Numbered from the stretch's first letter, positions 16,862-26,369 are shown. The stretch: DNA of 64,000 bases from CAVUDO01 sp963740255 (GCA_963740255.1 CAVUDO010000002.1:2046001-2110000), one strand, 5' to 3'. Numbers and translations are program-made. Notes: generated by a model from the sequence alone, not told the origin.

Positions 16862-18991
16862 GTGATCCGTAGGTTAGCTGTTGCCGTGTCGGTGGCCATG
16901 TGCGTCGCGATCTCCTCGGGAGTCGCACTGGCCGATCAGTACGAGCAGTTCCAGCCCGGCGCGCCGGGTGTGGGCGATCCCTACTTCCCGCTCGACGGCA
17001 ACGGCGGCTACGACGTCGGGCACTATCTGCTCGACGTCAGGTACGCCCCGGCCACCGACCAGCTCACCGGCGTGGCGACGATCACCGCCCGCGCCACCCA
17101 GAGCCTCTCCCGCTTCAACCTCGACTTCCAGGGCCTCACCGTCCGGTCGATCACAGTGAACGGCAAGGCCGCCACCTGGAGCCGGGAGGGCGGCGAGCTG
17201 ACGGTCACCCCGAAGAAGGGCCTGCGCAAGGGCACCAAGTACACGACCGTGGTGCGCTACGACGGTGTCCCGAAGACGATCGAGGACCCCGAGCTGGGCA
17301 GTTCCGGCGTCTTCCACACCGACGACGGCATGGTGATCATCGGCGAGCCCGACGTGGCCGCCACCTGGTTCCCGGTCAACGACCACCCCAGCGACAAGGC
17401 GTCCTTCACCTTCAAGGTCACCGTCCCGAAGGGTCTGGAGGCGGTCGCCAACGGCGCGCTGAAGGACAGCGAGACCACGGGGTCGTGGACAGCGTGGACC
17501 TGGCACGCCAAGGAACCGATGGCCCCCTACCTCGCCACCGCCACCGTCGGCGAGTTCGACCTGAACGCCTACCGCAAGAACGGCATCCGCTACTGGGACG
17601 CCGTCGACCCCGACCTGTCCGCACCCGTGGCCGCACCGCGCACCGGGCAGCGGCTGGCCATCTCCCAGGTGGCCAACCAGGGCTACAAGCGGCTGACCCG
17701 CACGATCAGCGTGCCGGCCGGCGGCGCCGACCTGTCGTTCTGGATCACCCGCGACACCGAGGCCAACTGGGACTACGCGTTCGTCGAGGCGCACACCGTG
17801 GGCCAGGACGACTGGACCACCCTGCCCGACAAGAACGGGCACACCAGCGACGCCACCGGACGCGCCTGCCCCTTCTGGCTCAGCCTGCACCCGTTCCTGG
17901 CCCACTACCAGAAGGACAACGGCGACGACACGTGTACGCCGAAGGGCACCACCGGCACCTGGTCGGCCGCCAGCGGAGGCAGCCAGGGCTACGAGCAGTG
18001 GGCCGTCGACCTGGCTCCCTACGCCGGCAAGGACGTCGAGGTCTCGATCACCTATGCCAGCGACGACCTGGTGCAGCTCAGCGGCCTGTTCGTCGACGAC
18101 GTGGTGGTCTCCACCGGCGCCGGCACGACCTCGTTCGAGGACGACGGGAACACGCTCGACGGCTGGGCCGCCACCGGTCCGCCCGCGGGCAGCGAGCCGA
18201 ACCCGAACAACTGGATCGCCGGCACGGCCGCCGACCTGCCGCCGCCGGCGGGCGAGGTGGTGAAGAAGTCGTTGGCGCGGCAGCCCGAGATCATCGGGTT
18301 CCTGGCGGAGAAGTTCGGGCCGTACCCGTTCTCCACCTCGGGCGGCATCGTCGACGACACCGACGCGTTCGGCTTCGCGCTGGAGAACCAGACCCGGCCG
18401 ATCTACGCCAAGGCGTTCTTCCGCGACTCCCAGTCCGGTGACAGCGTGGTCGTGCACGAGCTGGCCCACCAGTGGTTCGGCGACAGCCTCGCGGTCGCGC
18501 GCTGGCAGCACATCTGGCTGAACGAGGGCTTCGCGACGTACGCGGAGTGGCTGTGGAGCGAGCGCGAGGGCCTGGGCACGGCCCAGGAGATCTTCGACAA
18601 CGGCTACAGCAGGCCGGCCGACTCCCCGTTCTGGCAGGTCAAGATCGGCGACCCGGGCGCGGGGAGCCTCTTCAGCGGAGCCGTGTACGACCGCGGCGCC
18701 ATGACGCTCCACCAGCTCCGACTGGCCGTCGGGGACGAAGCCTTCTTCACGATCCTGCGGAAGTGGGCAAAGACGCGGGCGGGCGGCAACGTCACCACGG
18801 ACGAGTTCATCCAGCTCGCCGAGCTGGTGTCGGGCAAGCAGCTCGACGGCCTGTTCCAGACGTGGCTGTTCACCGCCGAGAAGCCCACGCTTCCTCCGGG
18901 CCAGGCGAAGTCGCTCGGGACGAAGCGGGTCCCGCCGTCTGCACGGAGCCTGGTGCAGCGCCACGGAGGCACCCTGCACTCCCACGGGTAG
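16862..18991 (+). CDS. Secreted M1-family zinc metallopeptidase with inserted jelly-roll-like domain
   Basis: An exported aminopeptidase-type enzyme of 709 residues. Seen: a signal peptide (1-25, cut after VALA), an N-terminal beta saddle, and the zinc site HELAHQWFG with H532, H536 and E555 (NEGFATYAEW). FALENQ near 505 stands for the GAMEN exopeptidase motif. Between the saddle and the catalytic domain, residues about 275-450 form an insert with WITRDTEANWDYAFVEAH, GQDDWTTLPD and GYEQWAVDLAPYAG. That insert resembles the C-terminal carbohydrate-binding-like region of M6 immune inhibitor A peptidases. Without the insert the length matches short actinomycete M1 enzymes. Confidence 0.9.
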   Translation: MIRRLAVAVSVAMCVAISSGVALADQYEQFQPGAPGVGDPYFPLDGNGGYDVGHYLLDVRYAPATDQLTGVATITARATQSLSRFNLDFQGLTVRSITVNGKAATWSREGGELTVTPKKGLRKGTKYTTVVRYDGVPKTIEDPELGSSGVFHTDDGMVIIGEPDVAATWFPVNDHPSDKASFTFKVTVPKGLEAVANGALKDSETTGSWTAWTWHAKEPMAPYLATATVGEFDLNAYRKNGIRYWDAVDPDLSAPVAAPRTGQRLAISQVANQGYKRLTRTISVPAGGADLSFWITRDTEANWDYAFVEAHTVGQDDWTTLPDKNGHTSDATGRACPFWLSLHPFLAHYQKDNGDDTCTPKGTTGTWSAASGGSQGYEQWAVDLAPYAGKDVEVSITYASDDLVQLSGLFVDDVVVSTGAGTTSFEDDGNTLDGWAATGPPAGSEPNPNNWIAGTAADLPPPAGEVVKKSLARQPEIIGFLAEKFGPYPFSTSGGIVDDTDAFGFALENQTRPIYAKAFFRDSQSGDSVVVHELAHQWFGDSLAVARWQHIWLNEGFATYAEWLWSEREGLGTAQEIFDNGYSRPADSPFWQVKIGDPGAGSLFSGAVYDRGAMTLHQLRLAVGDEAFFTILRKWAKTRAGGNVTTDEFIQLAELVSGKQLDGLFQTWLFTAEKPTLPPGQAKSLGTKRVPPSARSLVQRHGGTLHSHG

Positions 18992-19006
18992 ACACACTCC
19001 CGGGTG

Positions 19007-19044
19007 ACGCGAGGGCTCCGCTCATCCGAGCGGGGCCCTCGCGT
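19007..19044 (+). terminator. Strong hairpin terminator downstream of the M1 peptidase gene
   Basis: A 17-bp stem (19007-19023 with 19028-19044) with a single mismatch and an ATCC tetraloop, starting 16 bp after the stop. No U-tract follows, which is usual for actinomycete hairpin terminators. It separates the peptidase from the carboxylase alpha gene. Confidence 0.65.
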
Positions 19045-19167
19045 GCTGCGGGCCACACCTCGCTCCCCGCGATCCCGTCTGGGCGCCAGTCGGCCGCCAC
19101 TAAGCTCGGCTCTGTCGAACGGAGCCGCCGCGGTCGAGCGGCGGTCGGGACGGCCAGGGAGCGAAGC

Positions 19168-20922
19168 GTGCGACGAGTGCTCATCGCCAATCGGGGCGAG
19201 ATCGCGGTGCGGGTCGTCCGCGCCTGCCGCGATGCCGGCCTGGCCAGCATCGCCGTCTACGCCGACTCCGACCGGGACGCGCTGCACGTTCGGCTCGCCG
19301 ACGAGGCGTACGCGCTGGGCGGCGACACCCCGGCCGACTCCTACCTGCGGATCGACAAGCTGCTGGGCGTGGCGAAGCGGGCCGAGGCCGACGCGGTGCA
19401 CCCCGGCTACGGCTTCCTCTCGGAGAACGCCGACTTCGCCGCCGCCGTGATCGACGCCGGGCTGACCTGGATCGGGCCCACACCGGAGGCGATCCGGCAG
19501 CTCGGCGACAAGGTGCAGGCCCGGCACATCGCGCTCGCGGCCGGCGCCCCGCTGGTGCCCGGCACGAAGGACCCGGTGGCCGGCGCCGGCGAGGTGGTCG
19601 CGTTCGCCACCGAACACGGCCTGCCGGTGGCGATCAAGGCCGCGTTCGGGGGCGGCGGGCGCGGGCTCAAGGTGGCCCGCACACTGGCGGAGATCCCGGA
19701 GCTGTACGCGTCGGCCGTACGCGAGGCCGAGACGGCGTTCGGGCGGGGCGAGTGCTTCGTCGAGCGCTACCTCGACCGGCCCCGGCACGTCGAGGCCCAG
19801 GTGCTGGCCGACCAGCACGGCACGGTGGTGGTGGTCGGCACCCGGGACTGCTCGCTGCAACGACGGCACCAGAAGCTCGTCGAGGAGGCACCCGCGCCGT
19901 TCCTCACGGACGACCAGCGCGCCCGCATCCACGCCGCGGCGAAGGCGATCTGCGCGGCGGCCGGATACCACGGCGCCGGGACAGTGGAGTTCCTGGTCGG
20001 CACCGACGGGACGATCAGCTTCCTCGAGGTGAACACCCGGCTGCAGGTGGAGCACCCGGTCAGCGAGGAGACGACCGGCATCGACCTGGTGCGCGAACAG
20101 TTCCGGATCGCCGACGGCGAGCCGCTGCGGTTCGCCGACGACCCGGCACCGCGCGGGCACTCCATCGAGTTCCGGGTCAACGGGGAGGACGCCGGCCGGG
20201 GATTCCTGCCCGCGCCGGGCACCGTGACCGGATTCCGACTGCCGTCCGGGCCGGGCGTGCGGGTGGACACCGGCGTCGAGGCCGGCACCGTGATCGGCGG
20301 CAACTTCGACTCCCTGCTCGCGAAGCTGATCGTCACCGGCTCCGACCGGCAGGAGGCGCTTGCCCGGGCCCGGCGGGCACTGGACGAGCTGGTGGTGGAC
20401 GGCCTCGCCACCGTGCTGCCGTTCCACCGGGCCGTCGTCCGGGACCCTGCGTTCGCGCCGTCCGATCCCGACCAACCGTTCGCGGTGCACACCCGGTGGA
20501 TCGAGACGGAGTTCGTCAACGCGATCGAGCCCTACACCGCGGCCGGAGGCGTGGAGGCCGACGAACAACCGCGGGAGACCGTCGTGGTGGAGGTGGGCGG
20601 CAAGCGCCTGGAGGTGTCGCTCCCCGCGGCGCTGGGCTTCTCGGGTGCCGCGGCGCCGAGGCCAGCCAGGCGCCGAGGGGCGCGGAAGGCCGCGGGTGCG
20701 GCAAGCGGGGACGCCCTCGTCTCGCCGATGCAGGGCACGATCGTGAAGATCCTCGTGGCCGAGGGCGACACCGTGGCCGAAGGCGACCTGGTCGTCGTCC
20801 TGGAGGCGATGAAGATGGAACAGCCGCTCAACGCCCACCGGGCCGGCGTGGTCAAGAACCTCGCGGCCACCGTGGGCGACACCGTCGCGGCCGGCACCGC
20901 CCTCTGCGAGATCACCACCTGA
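19168..20922 (+). CDS. accA: Acyl-CoA carboxylase alpha chain (biotin carboxylase + BCCP)
   Basis: Carboxylates biotin with ATP and bicarbonate and carries it to the beta subunit. Seen: 584 residues beginning VRRVLIANRGEIAVRVVRA; the ATP-grasp loop KAAFGGGGRGLKVA; EVNTRLQVEHPVSEETTGID; a BCCP domain from about 515 with the biotinyl lysine K549 in EAMKMEQ. The GTG at 19168 follows AGGGAGCG and gives the canonical N-terminus. The linker (about 490-515) is Ala/Arg-rich. Partners are the beta and epsilon subunits at 1326-3169 and BirA at 383-1192, now separated from it by the accessory island. Confidence 0.95.
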   Translation: MRRVLIANRGEIAVRVVRACRDAGLASIAVYADSDRDALHVRLADEAYALGGDTPADSYLRIDKLLGVAKRAEADAVHPGYGFLSENADFAAAVIDAGLTWIGPTPEAIRQLGDKVQARHIALAAGAPLVPGTKDPVAGAGEVVAFATEHGLPVAIKAAFGGGGRGLKVARTLAEIPELYASAVREAETAFGRGECFVERYLDRPRHVEAQVLADQHGTVVVVGTRDCSLQRRHQKLVEEAPAPFLTDDQRARIHAAAKAICAAAGYHGAGTVEFLVGTDGTISFLEVNTRLQVEHPVSEETTGIDLVREQFRIADGEPLRFADDPAPRGHSIEFRVNGEDAGRGFLPAPGTVTGFRLPSGPGVRVDTGVEAGTVIGGNFDSLLAKLIVTGSDRQEALARARRALDELVVDGLATVLPFHRAVVRDPAFAPSDPDQPFAVHTRWIETEFVNAIEPYTAAGGVEADEQPRETVVVEVGGKRLEVSLPAALGFSGAAAPRPARRRGARKAAGAASGDALVSPMQGTIVKILVAEGDTVAEGDLVVVLEAMKMEQPLNAHRAGVVKNLAATVGDTVAAGTALCEITT

Positions 20923-20958
20923 GTTCAGCGCGGGCCCGACCGCGGGGCGGAGCCCGTT

Positions 20959-21873
20959 CTACTCAGCGGTGTCCGCGCACTCGGCGATGACCTGCACCCC
21001 GGAACTGTCCATCCACAGCACCGCCGGGACGAGCTCGGCACTCGGCCGGTGCGAGGACGCGACCAGCTCCTTGAGGTCGTCGACCCGACCTGAACCAGCT
21101 CCGGTGACGAACAGGTGGTCCTGGCAGGTGAGGCCCACGACCAGCCGGTCGTCGGAGACCGCGGCGGAGAGATGCCGGTGGAAGTCGGGCAGCGCCACCG
21201 CGGCGGCCGCCACGCTGCCCGGTCGGTGCATCGTGAGCAGGTCGCCGTCCGGGGTGCTCTCGCCCTCGATCTTGAGCCCGCGCGCGAGCTCGTCGGAGGC
21301 CGCCTCCCACAGGTCGTCGAGGGACGGCGAGCCGAATTCCTGGAGCGTGTGCTGGGTCACGTGATTCATGCCGATGGTGCCGTGCGGCGTGAACGACACG
21401 ACGGCGAACCCCACCGACAGCCGGCCCGGGACGAACGGCCGGTGCGGCCAGGCCGCCCTCAGTTCCGCCACCGGCGACGAGACACTCCACAGGACGGGCA
21501 GCAGTTCGGGCTCCTCCCCGGCCTGCTCGGCGGCCTCCTCCTTCGCGTGTTCGCGCGCCATCTGGTCCAGCGCGTACCGCGCCGCCTCGAACGCCGCCTC
21601 CCACCCGTCGGGCCCCGGCCGGGGCATGCCGCCGAAGAACTCGGCCCGGGGGAACATCGTCGCGATGAACTGGCAGTCCGCGGGAGACGGCTGCCACTGC
21701 GTGGAGATCGCGTCGACCTCGTCGGCGCGGACTCCCCGCTTGCCCCGCACCGCGTCCCAGAGCTGCCGGATGCCGTGGTCGTCGCGAGGGTCGACGTACA
21801 CCGTCACCTGCTCACCCGCGCCGCGCGCCAACAGGAAGACCACTTCGCTGACGGTGGGATCGGTGTTCACCAT
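20959..21873 (-). CDS. Conserved hypothetical protein
   Basis: A 304-residue soluble protein I cannot assign. Seen: VVFLLARGAGEQVTVYVDPRDDHG near the start, an acidic helix rich in Glu and Ala around 120 (HAKEEAAEQAGEEPE), a core strand region VGFAVVSFTPHGTIGMNHVT, and a C-terminal VPAVLWMDSSGVQVIAECA. There is no signal peptide, membrane helix or known catalytic motif. An ATG at 21873 and a GTG at 21870 both fit behind an AGGAGA site. It converges on the carboxylase alpha gene with a 36-bp gap. Confidence 0.6.
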   Translation of the reverse strand: MVNTDPTVSEVVFLLARGAGEQVTVYVDPRDDHGIRQLWDAVRGKRGVRADEVDAISTQWQPSPADCQFIATMFPRAEFFGGMPRPGPDGWEAAFEAARYALDQMAREHAKEEAAEQAGEEPELLPVLWSVSSPVAELRAAWPHRPFVPGRLSVGFAVVSFTPHGTIGMNHVTQHTLQEFGSPSLDDLWEAASDELARGLKIEGESTPDGDLLTMHRPGSVAAAAVALPDFHRHLSAAVSDDRLVVGLTCQDHLFVTGAGSGRVDDLKELVASSHRPSAELVPAVLWMDSSGVQVIAECADTAE

Positions 21874-21931
21874 TCTCCTGTCGGTCGGCAGCAGCCCTTC
21901 CCCCGGCCGGACGTCCGACGCACCGCAGCTC

Positions 21932-22791
21932 TCAGCGCTGGGCGCCCAGCACCACCCACCTGCTGCCACGCGTCCGAAGCACCATACCGACCAGGCGCAC
22001 CCCCACGAACGCGGCGAGTCCGGCCCACACGCCGCCCAGTCCCCAGCCTCCGTACAGCGCCGCGAGGGTGAGCGGGACGAACACGCCGATCCCGGCCACC
22101 AGCGTGAGCGCGGCCATGAACCGGACGTCACCGGCTCCGATCAGCACCCCGTCCAGCGCGAAGACGACGCCGGCCGCCGGCAGGATCGCGACGAACCACG
22201 GCCACAGCACCCGGGCCTGGACCACCACCTCGTCCGAGGAACTGAACAGCCGCGGGATCACGGCGTAACCCGCCGCATACGCCGCCGCGAACGCCACACC
22301 GGCCCAGAGTCCGTACCGGGCCACCTGCCAGGCCACCGCGCGGCCCGCCGTCGCGTCCCCGCTGCCGAGTGCTGCCCCTACCAGTGACTGCGCGGCGACC
22401 ACGACTCGGCCGCCCCGGCCACCGGGCCCGCGCCGCCCGCGAGCGCCCGGGTGACCGGACCGGCGACGACCTGACCGACCACGATCATCAGCACGCCGAT
22501 GGCCACCGCCAGCCAGGACGCCTGCACGCCCTCGTGCACCGCGGCCTCGCGCTGCCCGGCCCCGAACCACCGCGCGGCGCGGCTCGTCGTCCCGTATTGC
22601 AGGAACGTGCCGACCAGCAGGAGCACGGCCATGAACGCCGACGCCACGCCCAGCCCGGCCAGCGGTATCGCGCCGAGATGCCCCACCACCGCGGTGTCGA
22701 CCAGCAGGTAGAGCGGCTCGGCGGCCAGCACGACCAACGCCGAGGCCGCCAGCGCGGCGACCCGGCGCGCCGGTACCTCGGCAGTCGACAC
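21932..22791 (-). pseudogene. MATE-family efflux protein, internally deleted and out of frame
   Basis: Remnant of a DinF/NorM-type multidrug and toxin extrusion protein. Seen in one frame: VPARRVAALAASALVVLAA, YLLVDTAVVGHLGAIPLAGLG and LQYGTTSRAARWFGAG, the first four helices. After about residue 130 the sequence jumps, near 22400, to another frame with VVAAQSLVGAALGSGDA, PRLFSSSDEVV and DGVLIGAGDVRFM, which belongs to the second half. MATE proteins are about 440 residues; here over 100 residues of the middle are missing. It is divergent from the TPR gene with about 40 bp between. Function is probably lost. Confidence 0.75.
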
Positions 22792-22834
22792 GGTCGGAAG
22801 TATGGCCGTTGGGTGCCGGCGATACGGTCCAGCC

Positions 22835-23983
22835 ATGGCAGACGACGACGTCACGGGGCGCGCGTCCACGCTTCTGGAGCTCGGTCGTCCCGACGAGGCA
22901 CTGGAACTCCTGGCTCCGATCGCCGCGACCAGCTCCGACACGGGGGTGCACCACCTGTGTGTGGTGGCGCTGTCTCAGCTCGGGCGGGCAGACGAAGCAG
23001 CGACCGCCGCCCGGCACGCACTGGACCTGGTCGGACCCGCGCCTGATCTCGCGCGGGTGGCCTCCTACGCGTTCCGAGCAGTCGGCGAACACGAGCTGGC
23101 CCTCGAGGTCGCCCGGGCCGGGGTGCAGGCGGCGCCAGCGTGGGTGCCTGGCCTCCTGGCCCTGCTCTACGCCGAACTGGAGAGGGGGCACCGCCGTGAG
23201 GCGGAGGCCGCCATAGCGCAGGCGTTGGCGTTGGCGCCCGACGAGCCTTCCACCCACCTGGCCGCCGCGGACCTGCTGCTTGCGCTGGGGCGGCGGTCCG
23301 ACGCCCGGGACGCCTGCCGGACGGCGCTCCGGCTCGACCCGACCAGCGTCTCGGCGCTGCGTGCGCTCGGCGTGCTCCACGAACAGCCCAACCGGTACGG
23401 CCTCGCGGCGTACGGCGGGGCCTCCCAGTGGTACGCCCGGGCGCTGCTGCTCAGGCCCGGCGACCCGGAGCTCACCGAACGGGTGCGTGCACTGTTCGGC
23501 CGGATGCTCGGGACGGTCATCGCGGTCGCGATGACCGTGAACGCCTTCGTCGCCATCGCCTTCATGGCCCAGGCGGACCCCAACCAGGCCAACCAGGGGC
23601 CGCCGCTGGGCCTTCCGGAACCGCTGTTCTGGGGCCTCATGCTGATCGGGGTGTTCGGTCTCCTGGGCGGGATGCTGTGGTCGAACCTGCGCGGAACGCC
23701 CCGGGTCGTGCTTGGCGCGCTGCGGTCGGAAACCCGCGTCTACCGCAGGGTGCGCCGGTGCTGGCGGCTGACGCTGGCGCTCGCGGTGTCCGTACTCGCC
23801 ACGGTGGTGGCGGCGGTGATGCCGATCGGCGACCCGACGGACCGGCTGGGGCTCGTCGTCCTGCTGTTCGTGGTCGCGATGGCGCTCGGCTGCGTCAGCC
23901 TGATAGCGCTGGTCCGCACCTTCGGCCGCGGCGGCATGCGGGCCGCCGCTCCCGGCCGCCGCGACGAGCGCATCGCGGCCTGA
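22835..23983 (+). CDS. TPR protein with four C-terminal membrane helices
   Basis: A 382-residue protein. Seen: tandem tetratricopeptide-like helices over residues 5-215 (LLELGRPDEALELLAPI, LSQLGRADEAATAARHAL, LLLALGRRSDARDACRTAL), then four predicted membrane helices at about 225-245, 267-287, 308-328 and 336-360. The tail is basic. A short polar loop between helices one and two has DPNQANQGPP. TPR domains bind partner proteins, so a membrane-tethered scaffold is likely, but no partner can be named. The ATG at 22835 is the only good start. Confidence 0.7.
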   Translation: MADDDVTGRASTLLELGRPDEALELLAPIAATSSDTGVHHLCVVALSQLGRADEAATAARHALDLVGPAPDLARVASYAFRAVGEHELALEVARAGVQAAPAWVPGLLALLYAELERGHRREAEAAIAQALALAPDEPSTHLAAADLLLALGRRSDARDACRTALRLDPTSVSALRALGVLHEQPNRYGLAAYGGASQWYARALLLRPGDPELTERVRALFGRMLGTVIAVAMTVNAFVAIAFMAQADPNQANQGPPLGLPEPLFWGLMLIGVFGLLGGMLWSNLRGTPRVVLGALRSETRVYRRVRRCWRLTLALAVSVLATVVAAVMPIGDPTDRLGLVVLLFVVAMALGCVSLIALVRTFGRGGMRAAAPGRRDERIAA

Positions 23984-24073
23984 CCGGAGCCGCGCCAAGC
24001 CGGCACGACAGGCTGCCCGCACCGATGGCCGAGCCGCCTCGATCACGGCCGGTGCCGGCGGTGCCCGCTGCGG

Positions 24074-25471
24074 CTACTCGAACTCGCGCTGCATGAGCTG
24101 GCGGGCGGCCTCGGTGAGCGAGCCCGACAACGACGGGTAGATCGAGATGGTGTGGGCGATCTGGTCGACCGTGAGGTGGTTCTCCACCGCCAGCGCGATC
24201 GGCAGGATCAGCTCGCTGGCCCGCGGCGCCACCACCACACCACCGATCACCAGACCGGACGCCGGCCGGCAGTAGAGCTTGACGAAACCGTCCTCGATGC
24301 CCTGCATCTTGGCCCGGGCGTTGGTGGCCAGCGGCAGCGTCACCGTCCGGGCCGGCACGTCACCGGCGTCCACCGCGGTCTGTCCGAAACCCACGGTGGC
24401 GATCTCCGGGTCGGTGAAGACGTTCGCCGAGACCGTGCGTAGCCGCAGCGGCTGGACGGCCTCGCCCAGGGCGTGCCACATCGCGATCCGGCCCTGCATC
24501 GCAGCCACCGAGGCCAGCATCATCACGCCGGTCACGTCGCCGGCGGCGTAGACCCCGGGCACGTTCGTCCGGGACACCCGGTCGGTCGTCACGAAACCGC
24601 CCCGGCCGACCGCGACGCCGGCGACGTCCAGACCGAGGCCGCTGGTGTTGGGGACCGAGCCGATCGTCATCAGCGCGTGGCTGGCCTCCACGGTGTGGCC
24701 GTCGGAGAGTTCGACGAGGACGCCGTCGCCCAAGCGGGCGACCGCCTCGGCCCGGGCGTTCGGCAGGATCGTCATGCCGCGCCGGGTGAACACCCGCTCC
24801 AGCAGCGCGGCGGCGTCGGAGTCTTCGTGCGGCATCACCCGGTCGCGGCTGGACACCAGGGTGACCTGCACGCCCATCGCCAGGTAGGCGCTGGCGAACT
24901 CGGCCCCGGTGACACCCGAACCCACCACCACCAGGTGGGTGGGGAGTTCGGGCAGGTCGTAGACCTGGCGCCAGGTGAGCACCCGTTCGCCGTCCGGCTC
25001 GGCACCGGGGATGACCCGCGGTGTGGCGCCGGTGGCGAGCAGCACGGTGTCGGCCTCGACCGGGTACGGCGCGCCGTGGTGCGGGGTGACCAGGACGGTG
25101 TGCCGCAGGCCGGTGCGCGCGGTCAGGGCCGCCGACCCGAGGACGACCTCCACCCCGGCCGCACCGAGCTTGGCCCGGACGTCGGCGGACTGGGCCAGCG
25201 CCAGCCCGCGTACCCGGCCGTGGACGGTCGCGGCGTTCACCCGCACGTCGTCCGGCTCGCAGGCCATCACGCCGAGGTGGTCGCCGCGGCGGAACGCGGT
25301 GGCCGCCTCGGAGGAGACGATGAACGTCTTGCTCGGCACGCAGTCGTAGAGGACGCAGGCACCGCCCAGCCCCTCGGCCTCGACCACGGTCACCTCGACG
25401 CCGAGCTGCGCGGCGACCAGGGCGGCCTCGTACCCGGCTGGTCCTCCGCCGACGATCACGATGCGGGGCAC
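24074..25471 (-). CDS. lpdA: LpdA-like FAD-dependent NAD(P)H oxidoreductase
   Basis: A class I pyridine nucleotide-disulfide oxidoreductase of 465 residues. Seen: the FAD site VIVGGGPAGYEAALVA, a C39-x4-C44 pair in GGACVLYDCVPSKT, the NAD(P) site VVVGSGVTGAEFASAY, and GVYAAGDVTGVMMLASVA. The C-terminal interface reads SIYPSLSGSLTEAAR, without the His-Glu pair of true dihydrolipoamide dehydrogenases. Known: mycobacterial LpdA (Rv3303c) is a quinone reductase with the same altered tail. GTG start with GGGAG upstream. No 2-oxoacid dehydrogenase genes are near, which supports a quinone or redox role over E3 function. Confidence 0.85.
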   Translation of the reverse strand: MPRIVIVGGGPAGYEAALVAAQLGVEVTVVEAEGLGGACVLYDCVPSKTFIVSSEAATAFRRGDHLGVMACEPDDVRVNAATVHGRVRGLALAQSADVRAKLGAAGVEVVLGSAALTARTGLRHTVLVTPHHGAPYPVEADTVLLATGATPRVIPGAEPDGERVLTWRQVYDLPELPTHLVVVGSGVTGAEFASAYLAMGVQVTLVSSRDRVMPHEDSDAAALLERVFTRRGMTILPNARAEAVARLGDGVLVELSDGHTVEASHALMTIGSVPNTSGLGLDVAGVAVGRGGFVTTDRVSRTNVPGVYAAGDVTGVMMLASVAAMQGRIAMWHALGEAVQPLRLRTVSANVFTDPEIATVGFGQTAVDAGDVPARTVTLPLATNARAKMQGIEDGFVKLYCRPASGLVIGGVVVAPRASELILPIALAVENHLTVDQIAHTISIYPSLSGSLTEAARQLMQREFE

Positions 25472-25673
25472 GGACTCACTCCCTGGCTCGACGACTCCGG
25501 CACCGGACGCCGCTGGTCGGTCGTGGACGGCCGCGGCGGTGGTGCGGCCATTGTCGCAGCCCACGCCGGTCCGCCACCGCCGTGTGGGTGGCCGGCAGGG
25601 CGTCACGCAGAGTTCACGGACGAACAGTCTGACGGCAACCAAGCGCCCCGATACCGCCGCTAGCTTCGCGCGC

Positions 25674-26369
25674 ATGGGAGAACACGTCACCGCGAACCTG
25701 CCGCGGATGCGGTGGTTGACCGGCCGGGTGGACGAAGCCGCGAGCACCATGTCCGGCGACGCCTTCGCCGGACCCTGCGTCGGTGCGCTGCCGGCCGAGG
25801 CCTTCGGCAACTCCTTCGGGGCCGAGGCGTGCCATGCCGCCTGGTCGGGCGCGGAGATCGGCGCGCGGACCGCGCACGACGGTCTGACGGCCGTTCTGAC
25901 CTCGGACGTGGCCAGACTCGGCGAGGTGATCGCCCGTTTCGAGCAGACCGATCTCGAGTCGGCCGATGCGGTCAGCGCCGCGGCCCGCGGGCTGAACGTC
26001 TTCACCACCCACGTCCACCACATGGCCGGACCCCGCGGCGGCGAACACGACCAGCAGCGCGCGCGGCAGCTCCGAACCGCCATCGACCACGTGGCCGGCG
26101 GCGAGGGGCCGACCGTGTTCGCCGGAGACCTCAACGAGGTCCGCACGAGCGACACGAACTCGGCGGACGCGATATCGGGCCTCGTCGAGAACGCCGGCTA
26201 CACCGACGCCGGTGTGGCGGCGGGGGGAACGTCGTCCGAAGGCGCCCGCATCGACTACGTGTTCACCAGCCCGGAGATCGACACTCCGGGCATCGCGCGC
26301 CGGGTCGAGGGCCACCCGTCCGACCACGACGGGATCGCCGTGGACATCGCGATCCCTCGGGACTGGTAG
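25674..26369 (+). CDS. Split EEP enzyme, C-terminal half, fused to an EspC-like export domain (copy 1)
   Basis: A 231-residue protein in two parts. Residues 1-100 form a helical domain with FGNSFGAEACHAAW (44-57) and RFEQTDLESADAV (88-100), the pattern of EspC/WXG100-type substrates of type VII secretion. Residues 106-228 match only the second half of the EEP (DNase I-like) fold: GLNVFTTHVH with H113, GDLN 151-154, IDYVFTSP 193-200 and SDH 216-218. The Asn and Glu ligands that open an EEP domain are absent; they occur in the convergent gene at 26466-27467. I infer that it needs that partner to form an active phosphodiesterase, nuclease or phosphatase. The ATG starts exactly as in copy 2. Confidence 0.8.
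   Translation: MGEHVTANLPRMRWLTGRVDEAASTMSGDAFAGPCVGALPAEAFGNSFGAEACHAAWSGAEIGARTAHDGLTAVLTSDVARLGEVIARFEQTDLESADAVSAAARGLNVFTTHVHHMAGPRGGEHDQQRARQLRTAIDHVAGGEGPTVFAGDLNEVRTSDTNSADAISGLVENAGYTDAGVAAGGTSSEGARIDYVFTSPEIDTPGIARRVEGHPSDHDGIAVDIAIPRDW

Noticed and set aside
16874..18997. Long open frame antisense to the M1 peptidase (over 700 codons)
   Set aside because: Composition is dominated by Gly, Arg, Ala and Val with no motif; it mirrors a strongly coding plus-strand gene in very GC-rich DNA. The same applies to long antisense frames opposite pccB, accA and the membrane hydrolase.
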